From: an uncultured Bacteroides sp.
GTDB taxonomy: Bacteria > Bacteroidota > Bacteroidia > Bacteroidales > Bacteroidaceae
Length of the DNA stretch: 64,000 bases
Assembly: GCA_949294185.1 (NCBI GenBank)
Contig: CASFGA010000006.1
Location: forward strand, 246,726-310,725
Direction: 5' to 3'
How positions within the stretch are numbered: the stretch's first letter is position 1; each line of letters starts with the position of its first letter. Both the position numbers and the translations under genes were made by a program. The notes beneath the pieces are model-generated. The model worked only from the letters and a program-made list of their open reading frames with translations, was not told where the DNA came from and ran no database searches. Positions 46,810 to 57,529 of the stretch are shown here, piece after piece.

Positions 46810-47577
46810 ATGATGACCTTCATATCGTGTGCCAAGACCATGACGGCGCGTTCGCGCCTTGCATTTCCTTTTGTGTCGGCACCCCGCTTTGAGGCGGAGG
46901 CGCGTGAAAACGCGATGGCTATGGCACAGTGCAGTGCAGAAGAACTGGAAAAGCTTTTGCGAATCGGCCCGAAACTGGCGGCGGAGAACCGTTTGCGCTA
47001 TCATGACTTTCTTTCTCCCGACGAACCGCGGCTTCCCGCACTGGCTGCCTATACGGGAATCGTGTTCAAGCGCATCCATCCGCAGGATTTCACGGAGGCG
47101 GATTTTGTTTATGCGCAGAATCATCTGCTGATAACCTCGTTTCTTTACGGATTGCTCCGGCCGCTGGACGGAATCCGACGCTACCGGATGGAGGGGGATG
47201 TGCGGCTTCCGGAGCGCGGGGATATGACCCTGTTCGATTTCTGGAAGCCTTTGCTTACGGATTTCTTTATCGAAGAAATCGGAAGCAGGGGGAATGTGCT
47301 GGTCAATCTGGCAAGCGGAGAGATGAAGGGACTTTTCGACTGGAAGAAAGTGTGTGGCGAAGTGCAGGTCGTGACTCCTGAATTTTACGTGAGGAAAGGC
47401 AGTCGGCTGACTACGGTGGTGGTTTACGCCAAGATGTGCCGGGGAGAAATGACGCGCTACATCCTCAAACGCCGCATTGAGCATCCGGACGACCTGAAAG
47501 CCTTTGAGTGGGAAGGCTTTGCCTATGATGAGGCTGCAAGTAGAGACGGGCGGATGGTGTTTGTCAACCACGGATGA
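46810..47577 (+). CDS. yaaA: Peroxide stress protein YaaA
   Basis: This 255-residue cytoplasmic protein belongs to the YaaA (DUF328) family, which in E. coli lowers free iron during hydrogen peroxide stress and binds DNA. Family stretches seen are YTGIVFKRI, FLYGLLRPLDGIRRYRMEG and NLASGEM. It lies between two thiol-redox genes on the opposite strand, which fits a shared role in oxidative stress, though this is inference. Confidence 0.92.
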   Translation: MMTFISCAKTMTARSRLAFPFVSAPRFEAEARENAMAMAQCSAEELEKLLRIGPKLAAENRLRYHDFLSPDEPRLPALAAYTGIVFKRIHPQDFTEADFVYAQNHLLITSFLYGLLRPLDGIRRYRMEGDVRLPERGDMTLFDFWKPLLTDFFIEEIGSRGNVLVNLASGEMKGLFDWKKVCGEVQVVTPEFYVRKGSRLTTVVVYAKMCRGEMTRYILKRRIEHPDDLKAFEWEGFAYDEAASRDGRMVFVNHG

Positions 47578-47595
47578 AGGTCTTTCATCCGTAGC

Positions 47596-49146
47596 TTATT
47601 CTTCCGCTGCGCGGAGCAGGTCTTTTTCCAATACATCCGTTCCGGGATATCCCACGTGCCGGCTTCTCAGCTTGCCGTCGTGGCTGATGACCAGATAGGC
47701 GGGAATGCCGGTGATGCCGTAGGATGAACAGAGCGTTTTCCACTGCTCTTCCGTGAGGCGGAAGTGTACGCCGGTCATTTGGCTTATGGTTTCCCTCCAT
47801 TCCTTCTCCGGAGAAGACGGGCCGGTCAGATAAATGTATACGATATCTTTCGATGCCAGTTTTTTCCGCAGCGGCCGCATGGCCGAGATGCTCTTTCGGC
47901 ACGGCCCGCACCATGTAGCCCAGAAGTCAATCAGCAGGGCTCTCCCGCGGTGGGGAGCAATGATTCGGGGCAGGATGTCCGATCCGGAAACCTTTTCGTC
48001 GAGTGTGGCTGTCACCGCTTCGCGGGATGATTCGTGGCGGGCGGCTTCAAGCCGGAGTGAATTGCTCTTTTGCTCGATGTATTTGCGTATGTCATCAAAA
48101 GTCAGCGACTTGAGCAGCTTGCGGTCGGCCGGAGTCAGCGCGGCGTCTTGCAGCAGCCGTTCACACAGCGGCTGCACAGTCTGGATGTCTTTGTCCAATG
48201 CCGCAGATACGGCCTGGTTCTGCATAAGGTCTTTTTCCATCAGGCGGTATGTGTCAAGTGCCCGCGATGTTCCGGTCGTGGCCAGTTCCGTATTGATGAT
48301 TTCAGCGGCTCCGTCGAACCATGCCTTCTGTATGCTTTTGTTTTTTCCCCTGTTCAAACGGACGGCGGATACGCTCAAACGGGGCAGATTGATATAGGCA
48401 GTCATTTCTTCTCCCGGCACCAAAAAAAGCGTCAGCGCCGCCTGGTTGACGGAAAGATGCACCGTGTCGGGCTGTATCATGTCAATTTCTGCATGGAATG
48501 AACCGTCTTGACGCACGGTTATGCCGTCAGTCCACGGTTTTGGAAACAGCATGTCCTTGTACGAAAGCTGCATGTCAAGCTCCAGGCGCGGGTCATACCC
48601 CAGAATGTATCCGTTTATGATGGCTTTCCCCGAGAAAAGTCCCGGTTCGGGCAGTTCGGGCGTTTCGCCGGCGGGAGATGACAGCAGGAAGTTGGGGACA
48701 TATACGTAGGGTTCCTTTCGACTGAGCTGGATGCCATAGATATTCCACCCCGATTCCCTTTCCACAAAGTCTACCTCGTGTGTGCCCCTCGGGATGGGAG
48801 CGAATGAAAGGGTGATGTTCATCTTTCCGCTTTCGGGTATTGACTCAGGTTCTGTCATGCCGTCAATGGAAATATGCTCGGCTTCCCTCAGGCGGAATCT
48901 GCTTTTCTCGCTTACGAGGTAGGTATCGGCCGAGATGACGGCAGGAGTGCCCGGTTTTCCGTACAGTACGGCATCCACTTGCGTCTGTTCGTTGGAGAGG
49001 ACGATTCGGCTGATTTCTATCTCGGATGTGTTGGAGGTGATGAAGCCGGGATGCTCCAATGTCCGCTTATGTACGTGTCCGGCTTGCGGCAGTGCCGGCA
49101 AGCCGAACAAAACGGCCAGAATCGCTGTGCATAAGATTCGTTTCAT
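47596..49146 (-). CDS. Large TlpA-family thiol-disulfide protein
   Basis: This 516-residue exported protein has a signal peptide (about 1-22), a long unrecognised N-terminal region of beta-rich and then helical sequence (about 30-385), and a C-terminal thioredoxin domain with WCGPC (C413, C416) and a late GIPAYLV cis-proline loop. Long N-terminal extensions of this type are common among Bacteroidetes TlpA proteins. It follows the DUF4954 gene by 17 bp, so it may be the last gene of the hflX-DUF4954 operon. Confidence 0.85.
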   Translation of the reverse strand: MKRILCTAILAVLFGLPALPQAGHVHKRTLEHPGFITSNTSEIEISRIVLSNEQTQVDAVLYGKPGTPAVISADTYLVSEKSRFRLREAEHISIDGMTEPESIPESGKMNITLSFAPIPRGTHEVDFVERESGWNIYGIQLSRKEPYVYVPNFLLSSPAGETPELPEPGLFSGKAIINGYILGYDPRLELDMQLSYKDMLFPKPWTDGITVRQDGSFHAEIDMIQPDTVHLSVNQAALTLFLVPGEEMTAYINLPRLSVSAVRLNRGKNKSIQKAWFDGAAEIINTELATTGTSRALDTYRLMEKDLMQNQAVSAALDKDIQTVQPLCERLLQDAALTPADRKLLKSLTFDDIRKYIEQKSNSLRLEAARHESSREAVTATLDEKVSGSDILPRIIAPHRGRALLIDFWATWCGPCRKSISAMRPLRKKLASKDIVYIYLTGPSSPEKEWRETISQMTGVHFRLTEEQWKTLCSSYGITGIPAYLVISHDGKLRSRHVGYPGTDVLEKDLLRAAEE

Positions 49147-49163
49147 GACTTCTTCGCTTCTTT

Positions 49164-51161
49164 TTATTCCAATAAATTGCCTAAGCGCGCAATCAATTCA
49201 TTGCCAAGCTCTGTCTTGACTTTTATATGCTCAATGACTGCCGTCACAAACGGATTGCTTTCGAACACTCCGCGCACTTCCTCAAAGTCGCGCATCTGTT
49301 CTTCCTTGCTTCCGTCGGCGCCGAATCCCGTCATTGAGGTTAGTGAAAACTCTTTTTTCGCGTCTTCATAAACCATGCGGTCAAGCCATACCACGGCCTC
49401 CTTCCATCGCTTGACGATGGCGGCAATATCCTTTGCCGTTATCGTGTCGGGCTGAAGTCCGTAAAATTCCAACATCTTTTCGTATGCCCATGTCCATTCG
49501 TAAGTATAATAGTGGGCATGCATGTCGGCGAAACGGTCGTGGATGCGGTCTACATTATTCAGCACTCCGCTTTCAATGTCTCTCATCAGCCGTTCTATCT
49601 CACTCTTCGGGGCAATCAGTCCGGAGATGTCCACCCATTCTCCTGTTCCGGTGGAGGTATCGGGCTTCAGTCGCTCGCGAATCTCTTCATCGCTTTTGAA
49701 GCGGATGGCTTCAAGCCGCTTGATGACAGAGTTCCCCAAAAATTTATGGATGGCTGTTTCGTAGAAGTGGATACCTTTGTTCAGCGACGAGTTCTTGATC
49801 TTGGCGCTTTGGAACGAGTATGTATCCGATGTTTCGCCCGACACGCGGGACAGTTCTTGCAGGATGTTCCGTCCGGCCATCATCTTCTGGATGGTGTAGG
49901 GACTCAGCAAATTGTAGTTTATCTGGTCAAGACGGTTCGGGTCTTTCCGCAAATCGCGCTTGGGCCATTTTTGAGCGTCGCGTATCGTGCCCACGCTGCG
50001 CAGGTTGACTCCCGGCACGAGATAGGTTGTATTCTTTTCTTCTATCAGGTAGGAGAAAGGAAGATTGGATGTGTCCGGATGTGCCACATGTCTTCCCATA
50101 ACGAGAGAAAAGGCTCCTATGCGGGCCGGCCACAGGATGTAGGAGTCGGATGTGGTTTTTGCCCCGCGCTCCAGCGCTCCCTGATGGATGGGCCCCAGTT
50201 TATACATGTGGTTGCTTTGGTTGGAACCCGATCCGGCGTTCATAAACGAAAACATTCCGGCTATCAGCAGCGTTGACTTGTGGTGGGTCACGGTAAACGG
50301 ACCGGCAAAGATAGCGCATGCCTCTCCGTTTTCACCCTGACAGTTGCTGAAGAAGAGCGAATCGGATGCCGAATAGTTATGTCCGAGATGGCAGGCTTGT
50401 CCTACAAAACACCGTGTCAGCATAGTCCCGTCTTCCACATGCGAGCCGCTTGAGATGATGAAGTCGTCGCAAATGACACCGTATCCTATATGCACCGGGT
50501 CGTATTCATTGCTGTTGATGCTGCCGTTCTTCAGGCGTCCGGCCCCTTCAATCTTGCAATGGTCGCCGATGCGCACGTTCTTGATGTAGCCTGCATCCAC
50601 GATGGTGACATGATGTCCGATGGTTCCGGTTTCCGAAGCCGTCTCCTCGGCATAAGTGCAGATAATCTGTTTCATGCGCTCGGTCAGTTCCGGACGATGG
50701 CGGTACAGTGCCATGATATAGGCCTGATGGGCGGAAAGACGGTCGTGGATGACGACTTCCCGGCCGCCGGTTTCATTCAGGACAGACACTTCCACACCGT
50801 TTCCGAACTTGCTTCTTTTGTCTACCAGGATAATGTCAACGTTTTCGATGAACGTATGTTCGCCGATTTCATAGTTGGCGATATAGTTTTTTACATTCTC
50901 AATGCAGCAGTTGTCACCTACGGTCACGTTGTGAAGTGTGACATAAAGCAGTCCGGCGTGTTTGGTCATTCCTCCGGGAAGCTTGAACTCTCCCTCGAAA
51001 ACTCCTAAGCGGACTTTCCCCGAAAAGCGTGTATGATGGATGTGGGCGGTGTTGAAATTTTCTGCCACCTCGACATCCTTCCAGTCTACGGCGATGCAGT
51101 GCTGGCTTTCCAGTTGTGAAATTTCTGTTTCACTGAGCGGTCGGTATCGTTTCATGGTCAT
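49164..51161 (-). CDS. DUF4954 family protein
   Basis: This 665-residue cytoplasmic protein matches DUF4954, a family without a known function. The first half has hexapeptide-like repeats (IGHHVTIVDAGYIKNVRIGDHCKI and similar) of the left-handed beta-helix type found in acyl- and nucleotidyl-transferases. The C-terminal third is helical. Its ATG overlaps the hflX stop (ATGA), so translation is coupled; an alternative ATG lies two codons in. Enzymatic activity on a sugar nucleotide is possible but unproven. Confidence 0.82.
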   Translation of the reverse strand: MTMKRYRPLSETEISQLESQHCIAVDWKDVEVAENFNTAHIHHTRFSGKVRLGVFEGEFKLPGGMTKHAGLLYVTLHNVTVGDNCCIENVKNYIANYEIGEHTFIENVDIILVDKRSKFGNGVEVSVLNETGGREVVIHDRLSAHQAYIMALYRHRPELTERMKQIICTYAEETASETGTIGHHVTIVDAGYIKNVRIGDHCKIEGAGRLKNGSINSNEYDPVHIGYGVICDDFIISSGSHVEDGTMLTRCFVGQACHLGHNYSASDSLFFSNCQGENGEACAIFAGPFTVTHHKSTLLIAGMFSFMNAGSGSNQSNHMYKLGPIHQGALERGAKTTSDSYILWPARIGAFSLVMGRHVAHPDTSNLPFSYLIEEKNTTYLVPGVNLRSVGTIRDAQKWPKRDLRKDPNRLDQINYNLLSPYTIQKMMAGRNILQELSRVSGETSDTYSFQSAKIKNSSLNKGIHFYETAIHKFLGNSVIKRLEAIRFKSDEEIRERLKPDTSTGTGEWVDISGLIAPKSEIERLMRDIESGVLNNVDRIHDRFADMHAHYYTYEWTWAYEKMLEFYGLQPDTITAKDIAAIVKRWKEAVVWLDRMVYEDAKKEFSLTSMTGFGADGSKEEQMRDFEEVRGVFESNPFVTAVIEHIKVKTELGNELIARLGNLLE

Positions 51162-52414
51162 TCTTCATCATAGGTTTGGTATAGAAAATCGTTGTACGGG
51201 TATTTCTGCACATGCAGCTCCCTTACTTTATTATATAATAGTGTCTTCAGCTCCTCGATGTTGGTCTTGTTGCGGGCGGAGATGAAGATGCAGTTGTCGT
51301 TGAGCTTGGCCATCCATGTCTTCATCAGTTCATCTAATGTGATGTTCTCTTTCGTTTTGGGAGTGAGGTCGTCTTCCGCCTTTTCTATATAAGTATAGGC
51401 ATCTATCTTGTTAAATACGATAATGGTCGGTTTCCCGCCTGCTCCGAGGTCGGCGACTGTTTTGTCCACCACTTGGATCTGCTCCTCAAAGTCGGGATGA
51501 GAGATGTCTACCACGTGAACAAGCAGGTCGGCCTCGCGTACTTCGTCGAGAGTCGACTTGAATGAATCGACCAGATCGGTGGGCAGCTTGCGGATAAATC
51601 CGACAGTGTCCGACAGCAGAAACGGAAGGTTCTCGATGATTACCTTGCGCACGGTGGTGTCGAGCGTGGCGAACAGCTTGTTTTCGGCGAAAACCTCGCT
51701 TTTGGCCAACAGGTTCATCAGGGTAGATTTCCCTACGTTGGTATATCCCACCAGGGCTACCCGTATCAGCCGTCCGCGATTCTTGCGCTGCGTGGTTTTT
51801 TGCGTGTCGATTTCAGCCAGACGCTGCTTGAGCAGCGACATGCGGTTGAGGATGATACGGCGGTCCATCTCGAGCTGTGTCTCACCCGGGCCGCGCAGTC
51901 CCACCGAACCCTTTCCGCCTCCCGCTCCGGAGCCGCCGCCTTGCCGCTCTAAGTGCGTCCAAAGCCGTTGCAGTCGCGGGAGCATATATTTATATTGTGC
52001 CAGTTCCACCTGCGTCTTGGCGTTGGCGGTCTGCGCCCGCATGGCGAAAATGTCCAGAATCAAGGATGTGCGGTCAAGAATCTTCACGCTCAGTTCCTTT
52101 TCGATGTTGCGAAGCTGTTTGGCGGAAAGCTCATCGTCGAAGATGACCATCCCGATTTCCGTTTCTTCACTTTCATTCGTTGAGGCGAGATATTCCTTTA
52201 TTTCCTGAAGCTTGCCTTTTCCTACGTAAGTGACGGAGTTTGGCGAGTCAAGCTTCTGGGTAAAGCGCTTGATTACCTCGGCCCCGGCAGTTTCGGCAAG
52301 GAAAGCCAGTTCGTCCAGATATTCATTTGTCTTGCGTTCATTCTGGGTCTGTGTGATCAGACCTACCAGAACCGCTCTTTCTGTCTGTGCTTTTGATATT
52401 ACAAATTCTTTCAT
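51158..52414 (-). CDS. hflX: Ribosome-associated GTPase HflX
   Basis: HflX splits stalled ribosomes, for instance after heat or antibiotic stress. The 418-residue protein has the N-terminal HflX domain, a glycine-rich loop GGGSGAGGGKGS (about 159-170), GPGETQLEMDRR, then a G domain with P-loop GYTNVGKST (223-231) and DTVGF. Its stop overlaps the DUF4954 start. A -7 box lies 158 bp upstream, after the terminator of the preceding SusD gene. Confidence 0.95.
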   Translation of the reverse strand: MKEFVISKAQTERAVLVGLITQTQNERKTNEYLDELAFLAETAGAEVIKRFTQKLDSPNSVTYVGKGKLQEIKEYLASTNESEETEIGMVIFDDELSAKQLRNIEKELSVKILDRTSLILDIFAMRAQTANAKTQVELAQYKYMLPRLQRLWTHLERQGGGSGAGGGKGSVGLRGPGETQLEMDRRIILNRMSLLKQRLAEIDTQKTTQRKNRGRLIRVALVGYTNVGKSTLMNLLAKSEVFAENKLFATLDTTVRKVIIENLPFLLSDTVGFIRKLPTDLVDSFKSTLDEVREADLLVHVVDISHPDFEEQIQVVDKTVADLGAGGKPTIIVFNKIDAYTYIEKAEDDLTPKTKENITLDELMKTWMAKLNDNCIFISARNKTNIEELKTLLYNKVRELHVQKYPYNDFLYQTYDEE

Positions 52415-52571
52415 TCAGTGGTTTTTATTAAATCGGGCTTCTGTCTGGCTCTTGTATCCGTGGTTTTTGTGCAGTTGAAAATCGGGTTTCATGCTGTCGG
52501 AAATCGTGTCTTGCCCTGATGAGAGTGAAGCTTCATCCGTGCGGACAAGACCAGACAGAGGCTAATCACCG

Positions 52572-52579
52572 CAAATATA
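52572..52579 (-). promoter_or_regulatory. -7 box for hflX
   Basis: TATATTTG on the minus strand, directly after the terminator at 52583-52620. It would give a leader of about 150 nt. Confidence 0.4.
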
Positions 52580-52582
52580 AAC

Positions 52583-52620
52583 AAAAAGAGCGCATCTCAT
52601 GCGGGATGCGCTCTTTTTTT
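52583..52620. terminator. Bidirectional terminator after the SusD gene
   Basis: The stem gagcgcatc/gatgcgctc, extended by A5 and T7 flanks, lies 26 bp after the SusD stop (minus) and ends in T runs on both strands. Confidence 0.85.
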
Positions 52621-52646
52621 ATAGGTTTATGTCGGAGCTTCAGACT

Positions 52647-54305
52647 TTAACGCTTTCCTCCTGCCCACCATACGGGCTCGCTGAACACGTATTGTCCGTC
52701 GCCGTAAGCTTCGCTCACGTTCGGGTTGGCACTTACTTCATCGCTGCCGTAAGGCGCACGGAGCGGGAAGCGGCCTGTGTTCTCCAGCTGATAGAAGTCG
52801 TGTCCTTCCGCTTTCATGCGGCGCACATCGTTGTAGGTCTCTGTCGACTCTCCGTTGGCTCCCCACATGGCGATGTATTTCTGTATCATCGTTTCCTGAA
52901 GAGCGTCGGCATCGAACAGCGGCTTCACGTACTGGTCGAAATATTCTTCGGCATCAGCGGCGGTCAGCTTGGCTGTTGAGTTGGCCTTTACCGGAACAAC
53001 CGTATTGCTCAATGCGTTCTGAACATTTTCTTCTGTGTTCAGCATTCCGGCAACCACGGCTTCCTTCAGGGCTTGTTCGGCATCGTTCTTCAGGGCTTGG
53101 TCGGTACCGTTTTCGCTCAAACGTACCAGAGCTTCCGCTTTCAGGAACAGCAGTTCGTGATAGCTCATCAAGAAAGTCGGTGCGGTAGCTGCCATCAGGA
53201 AGATGGAAGTGTTATAGTACTCCTGTTCCTGACGCAAATCCTTTCCTCCATTGGGCGCCATCATGCTCATGAAAGTCTGTTTGCCGTCCGTGCCCAAGTT
53301 GGTTTCCGTTCCGTCGAGCTGTTTGCAGTAGTATGCATTTCCCAAAGTCTTGTCAGCACCGATGGCATCGGCAAATACACGGTGCAGACGCGGGTCTTGG
53401 CGGGCTTGCAGTTTCTTTGCCATGCTCGTGCTGGCGGCGGTGTATTCGCGGCTGTAGAAGAAGTCAAACAGCGGGTTGAGGTTTGCCACACCGTCGTATA
53501 CCGAGAATGCTGCCTGCTCGTCAGCGTTTTGGAATGACTTCTTCACGCAATCCAATACGGTATTCAGTGCTGCGGTCTTGTCCTCGGCCACGTTTATCGT
53601 ATGCATCGTGTAGCGGGCCTTGAGTCCGTAGGCCAGTTTCAGCCATGCTTCTGCATCTCCGCCGAACAGAACATCCTGTGTGCCCGGACCTCCCGTGGCG
53701 TGTGTGTCGCCTTTAGGCAGGTCTTCGATAGCAGCATCCAGATAGCCGATGATGGCCGTATAGATGGATTGCTGTGTGTCTATTTCGGGTGTCATATATT
53801 GCGGCTTTCCGTTGTCCAGTTCCGGCAGGGCGGCTTGTGAGAACGGAGCGTCGCCGAAAGCGTCTGCTATCAGTCCGGCATTGAGGGCAGCCAGCACTTC
53901 GCCCATACCTTTCGTGGTATAGTTTCCCGGCTGCTCGCCCGTTTCAGAGCATTTGCTGATGACAACACGGGCGTTTTTCAGCGTTGAGTATGCGTTCATC
54001 CAGACATTGTTGAATGTAGAAGAGGTGTATACCTCAGCCAAACGCTGTTCTGCATTGTAAAGCTGGTTGAAAACACCTACCTCATGCTCCGTGTAAGAAG
54101 CGAAATAGTGGTTGAAGTCACCTCCCACGTTGCTGAATGCCGTGGAAGTGATGACATCTGTCAGGATAAACTTGGCATCGACATTGTGCGGATTGTCAAT
54201 ATCCTGATTGATCTTGTCCATTTTGTCTTCAGAGCAAGAGAACAATGCCCCTGCCACTAAGGCGACAGACAGATAAGTCTTGATATTTCTATATGTAATT
54301 TTCAT
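52647..54305 (-). CDS. SusD/RagB-family lipoprotein (SusD-like_2 type)
   Basis: This 552-residue outer membrane lipoprotein (lipobox LFSC, C24) is of the SusD-like_2 subfamily, with SEDKMDKINQDIDNPHNV after the signal and a late GSDEVSANP stretch. It follows the truncated SusC gene by 14 bp. Its ligand is unknown because no enzyme genes adjoin it. If the upstream gene has lost its promoter, this gene may be silent or dependent on read-through. Confidence 0.9.
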   Translation of the reverse strand: MKITYRNIKTYLSVALVAGALFSCSEDKMDKINQDIDNPHNVDAKFILTDVITSTAFSNVGGDFNHYFASYTEHEVGVFNQLYNAEQRLAEVYTSSTFNNVWMNAYSTLKNARVVISKCSETGEQPGNYTTKGMGEVLAALNAGLIADAFGDAPFSQAALPELDNGKPQYMTPEIDTQQSIYTAIIGYLDAAIEDLPKGDTHATGGPGTQDVLFGGDAEAWLKLAYGLKARYTMHTINVAEDKTAALNTVLDCVKKSFQNADEQAAFSVYDGVANLNPLFDFFYSREYTAASTSMAKKLQARQDPRLHRVFADAIGADKTLGNAYYCKQLDGTETNLGTDGKQTFMSMMAPNGGKDLRQEQEYYNTSIFLMAATAPTFLMSYHELLFLKAEALVRLSENGTDQALKNDAEQALKEAVVAGMLNTEENVQNALSNTVVPVKANSTAKLTAADAEEYFDQYVKPLFDADALQETMIQKYIAMWGANGESTETYNDVRRMKAEGHDFYQLENTGRFPLRAPYGSDEVSANPNVSEAYGDGQYVFSEPVWWAGGKR

Positions 54306-54319
54306 GATTCGCGCTTTGT

Positions 54320-57300
54320 TTAGAATTTGAATGAAAGACCGAAACCGTAGCTTGAGCTTCCCGGCAAAGAGAAACGCTCGAATGCTCCTGCCATATTGTT
54401 GTTACCCAAAGTTGCTTCGGGGTCCAATCCCGGCAGTTCTGACCAGATAAGAATGTTACGTGCAAAGACATTGGCTGTGATTTGCAGGTATTTTTTGTTG
54501 AATACCGGGTAGCTCAATGAGATTTCACGCAGCTTGATGAATGAGTTGTCGTATACGGAAGCCTCGTCGATTGAGTTCATGGCATTGAAATAGTCGTAGG
54601 CATTTTCACCCTTGATGGTGATGTCGTTGGGCGAATATGAGCCGTCGGCGTTCTGTTTCACAGCAGGAAGCTCGAACAGGAACTCGCTCATGTTGCGGTA
54701 GTCTGCCGAGCGTTGGGTTACACCATAGTAGTCAAGCACACCCATCGTACCGCAATACATCTGTCCGCCCTGTTTCCAGTCGAATACGGCCGAGAGACGG
54801 AACTTGTAAAGCTCCAGAGTCGTGTTGAATCCAAGACGGAAATCCGGAGATATCTTGCCGATGACATCGGGCGCACCTGCCTGCGGCAGACCGTTTTCGT
54901 CTACTACAATGTCGCCGTTCTCGTTGCGCAGATAGCTTGTACCATAGATAACCGGGAATTTGTCGCCGATGCTGGCGCGTACCTGCGGTGTTACGAATCC
55001 ACCCAGCATGATGCTTTCAACGCCTTCGGCAAGTTTGTCCACATAGTTGTCAATCTTAGAGAAGTTGAATCCAAAGTCCCAATATACATTCTTCTTGTTG
55101 ATCGGGTTGATGGTCAAGGTGATTTCATGCGCATTGGTATGGATGGCACCACCGTTTGTCATCATCTCGCTGTATCCGGTAGAAGTTGAAAGAGGCACAG
55201 CAAATATCTGGTCTTTCACATTCTGGCGTGAATAGGTATAGTTCAACGATACCAGACCGTGCCAGAATGCCAGGTCAAGTCCGATTTCATAAGACTTCGT
55301 GTTCTGCGGCTTCAGGTTCGGGTCATAGATTCTATAATAAGGTATATAGGAAGTGACCGATCCGAACGGATATTGAATAGGCGTTCCGGCAGAGAATCCG
55401 CCTCCGTAACCGGGAGTAGCATATAAATTTTCGAGATACTCGCCTGCCATACCCACTTCAGCGTATGAACCGCGGATTTTACCGAATGTCAGCACCTGAT
55501 TGTCTTTCAGGAAGGGCAGTTCGGTGAAGATCCATCCCAATGAAACCGAAGGATAAGTGAACGAACGGTTGCCGCGCGGCATGGAAGAAACGATATCGTT
55601 GCGCACTGTAGCGTTCAAATAAAGCATGCTCTTCCATGAAAGAGACAGATTGGCGAAGTTTCCGACTGTCCGTTTCTTTTTCGTACTTTGGCCGGACTGG
55701 AAAGTGGTTGCGTTTCCGATGTTGTTCCATCCCGGGAAGTTGAAGTTGTATCCTTCGGCCGTAGTTATGCGTGTGCTCTTGTCAACCCATTCATTACCGT
55801 ACATCAGATTGAAATCGAAATCATCGTTTATCTTCCAGTCGTATATCAAGGTAAACAGTGAGTTCATCTCTGTAATCTGGTAGTCGTCCTGACGTGAATA
55901 TCCGGTAGAGTAGGAAGAATCGCCGTATCCATAGTTGTCTTGATAAATGGTGCTGTAGGCATCCGCTCCCAACTGATATTTACCGGTCAGGGTATGATTG
56001 TCCGTACCGAAGTTTGTCTTGTACTGAACGTAGGCATTTCCGAAGAAACGCTGTGAACGTTCAACAAACGAGTTGTTTTCTGTCGCCCAATAAGCGTTGT
56101 TGAATGTAGAAGAACGGTAGTTGTTCTGAGTATACGGGTCGCCGTCTACATGCGACGGAATTCCGTTGAAGTCATAACTTGACGGAGCACCATAGACCGT
56201 TGCGATTACACCTTCGTTACCGGAACTTTGCTTTCTGATTTTTGAGGTGATGAAGTTTCCGCTGAATCCGGTTGTCCAGTTGTCGGTGAGGTTTGCCGTA
56301 GCATTCAGCTTGACATTGTAGCGATCCATACCCGTATTCGGGATGATACCGTCAGACATGCTGTTTCCTAAAGAGAAAGAATAATAGCCTTTGTCAAAAG
56401 CCTGGGCAACGTTTACGTTGTTGCTCCAAGAAACGCCGGTGTTGAAGAAGTTCTTGGCATTGTCGTATGCTTGCGGAACAGCCCACGGGTCAAGTCCGGC
56501 TGCTGCACGCTGCGGAACATAATACATTCCCTCGTGCATGCCATACTGCTGCGTATAGCTGTTGTTCGTATTACCTCCATAAGTGGCATCGTTTGCCAAA
56601 TCGGCAATCTTGGGTCCCCATGCCGTAGAAGCATACGGTGAATAGACTCCATTCGAACCTTGTGCATATTCTTTCTGGAACTCAGGAAGGGTAGAAACCT
56701 TTTCAAAAGACAGGTTTGTGTTGAGAGTAACGGTCGGTTTGCCTTTTTGGGCATTCTTTCCGCTCTTGGTTGTAATGACAATGACACCGTTTGAAGCACG
56801 CATACCGTAAAGAGCAGAGGCAGCTTGTCCTTTCAGGATATTGATGCTTTCGATGTCGTTCGGGTCAATATCCACGGCACGATTAGCGAAGTCGGCACCG
56901 GCCACACTACCCGTGTTACGTTTGTCAGTATCAATGTCGGCGGCAGAAGAAATCGGCATACCGTCTATTACGTAAAGCGGAGTGTTGTCTCCGGTGAAGG
57001 AACGCACGCCACGAATGACAATCTGTGAAGAAGCACCGGGCATACCAGATGATGGAGTGATGTCAACACCTGAAACCTTCCCTTGCAAAGCTGATGACAA
57101 GCTTGTACTTGCGGCTTGTGTCAGATCTTCGCCTTTTACATCCTGTACGGCATAAGCCAAAGCCTTTTTCTCGCGGGAAATTCCCATAGCCGTAACCACG
57201 ACTTCATCCAACACTTCGGCGTCCGACTTCAGTACAACCTTTACGATTGGCTGAATCTTAAGCTCCTGCGACTGCAGTCCGATGAAGGAAACCACCAGAG

Positions 57301-57331
57301 TTTCCGCCGAACTTGAATATCTCGCAAACAA
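54320..57331 (-). pseudogene. SusC/RagA-family transporter lacking its 5' end
   Basis: About 1000 codons encode the end of the carboxypeptidase-like domain (ETLVVSFIGLQSQ), the TonB-box-like EVVVTAMGISREKK, plug (YGMRASNGVIVITTKSG) and a complete barrel ending SSYGFGLSFKF. The signal peptide, start codon and most of the N-terminal domain are missing. The first sense codons are TAT AAT CTG TTG, and two adjacent stops (TAA TGA, 57344-57349) close the frame. Homology appears to end near 57310-57319. The next ATG is well inside the domain. It pairs with the SusD gene downstream and is probably a broken gene or a silent cassette. Confidence 0.85.
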
Positions 57332-57491
57332 CAGATTATAAGCTCATTACCGATTGCCGTAAGTTCGTTACAAATTTTGAGACCTTGGACATAAAGCATA
57401 CGGAAGTGGTTACTGAAAAAATATTTCTACCCAAAATCCCCTTTGATTTCATTTTTTTTGCGGCTGCAATGGGAATTCTAACTTTTAGCCT

Positions 57492-57499
57492 TATATTTG
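57492..57499 (+). promoter_or_regulatory. -7 box for the ATPase gene
   Basis: TATATTTG lies 30 bp before the ATG at 57530. The 173 bp between the SusC remnant and this box show no recognised feature. Confidence 0.5.
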
Positions 57500-57529
57500 C
57501 GAATATTATCGCAACGAAAATTATCGCAC

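Noticed and set aside
52647..54305. Possibility that this SusD gene is also broken
   Set aside because: The signal peptide, lipobox, full length and normal stop are all present, so only its expression is in doubt.
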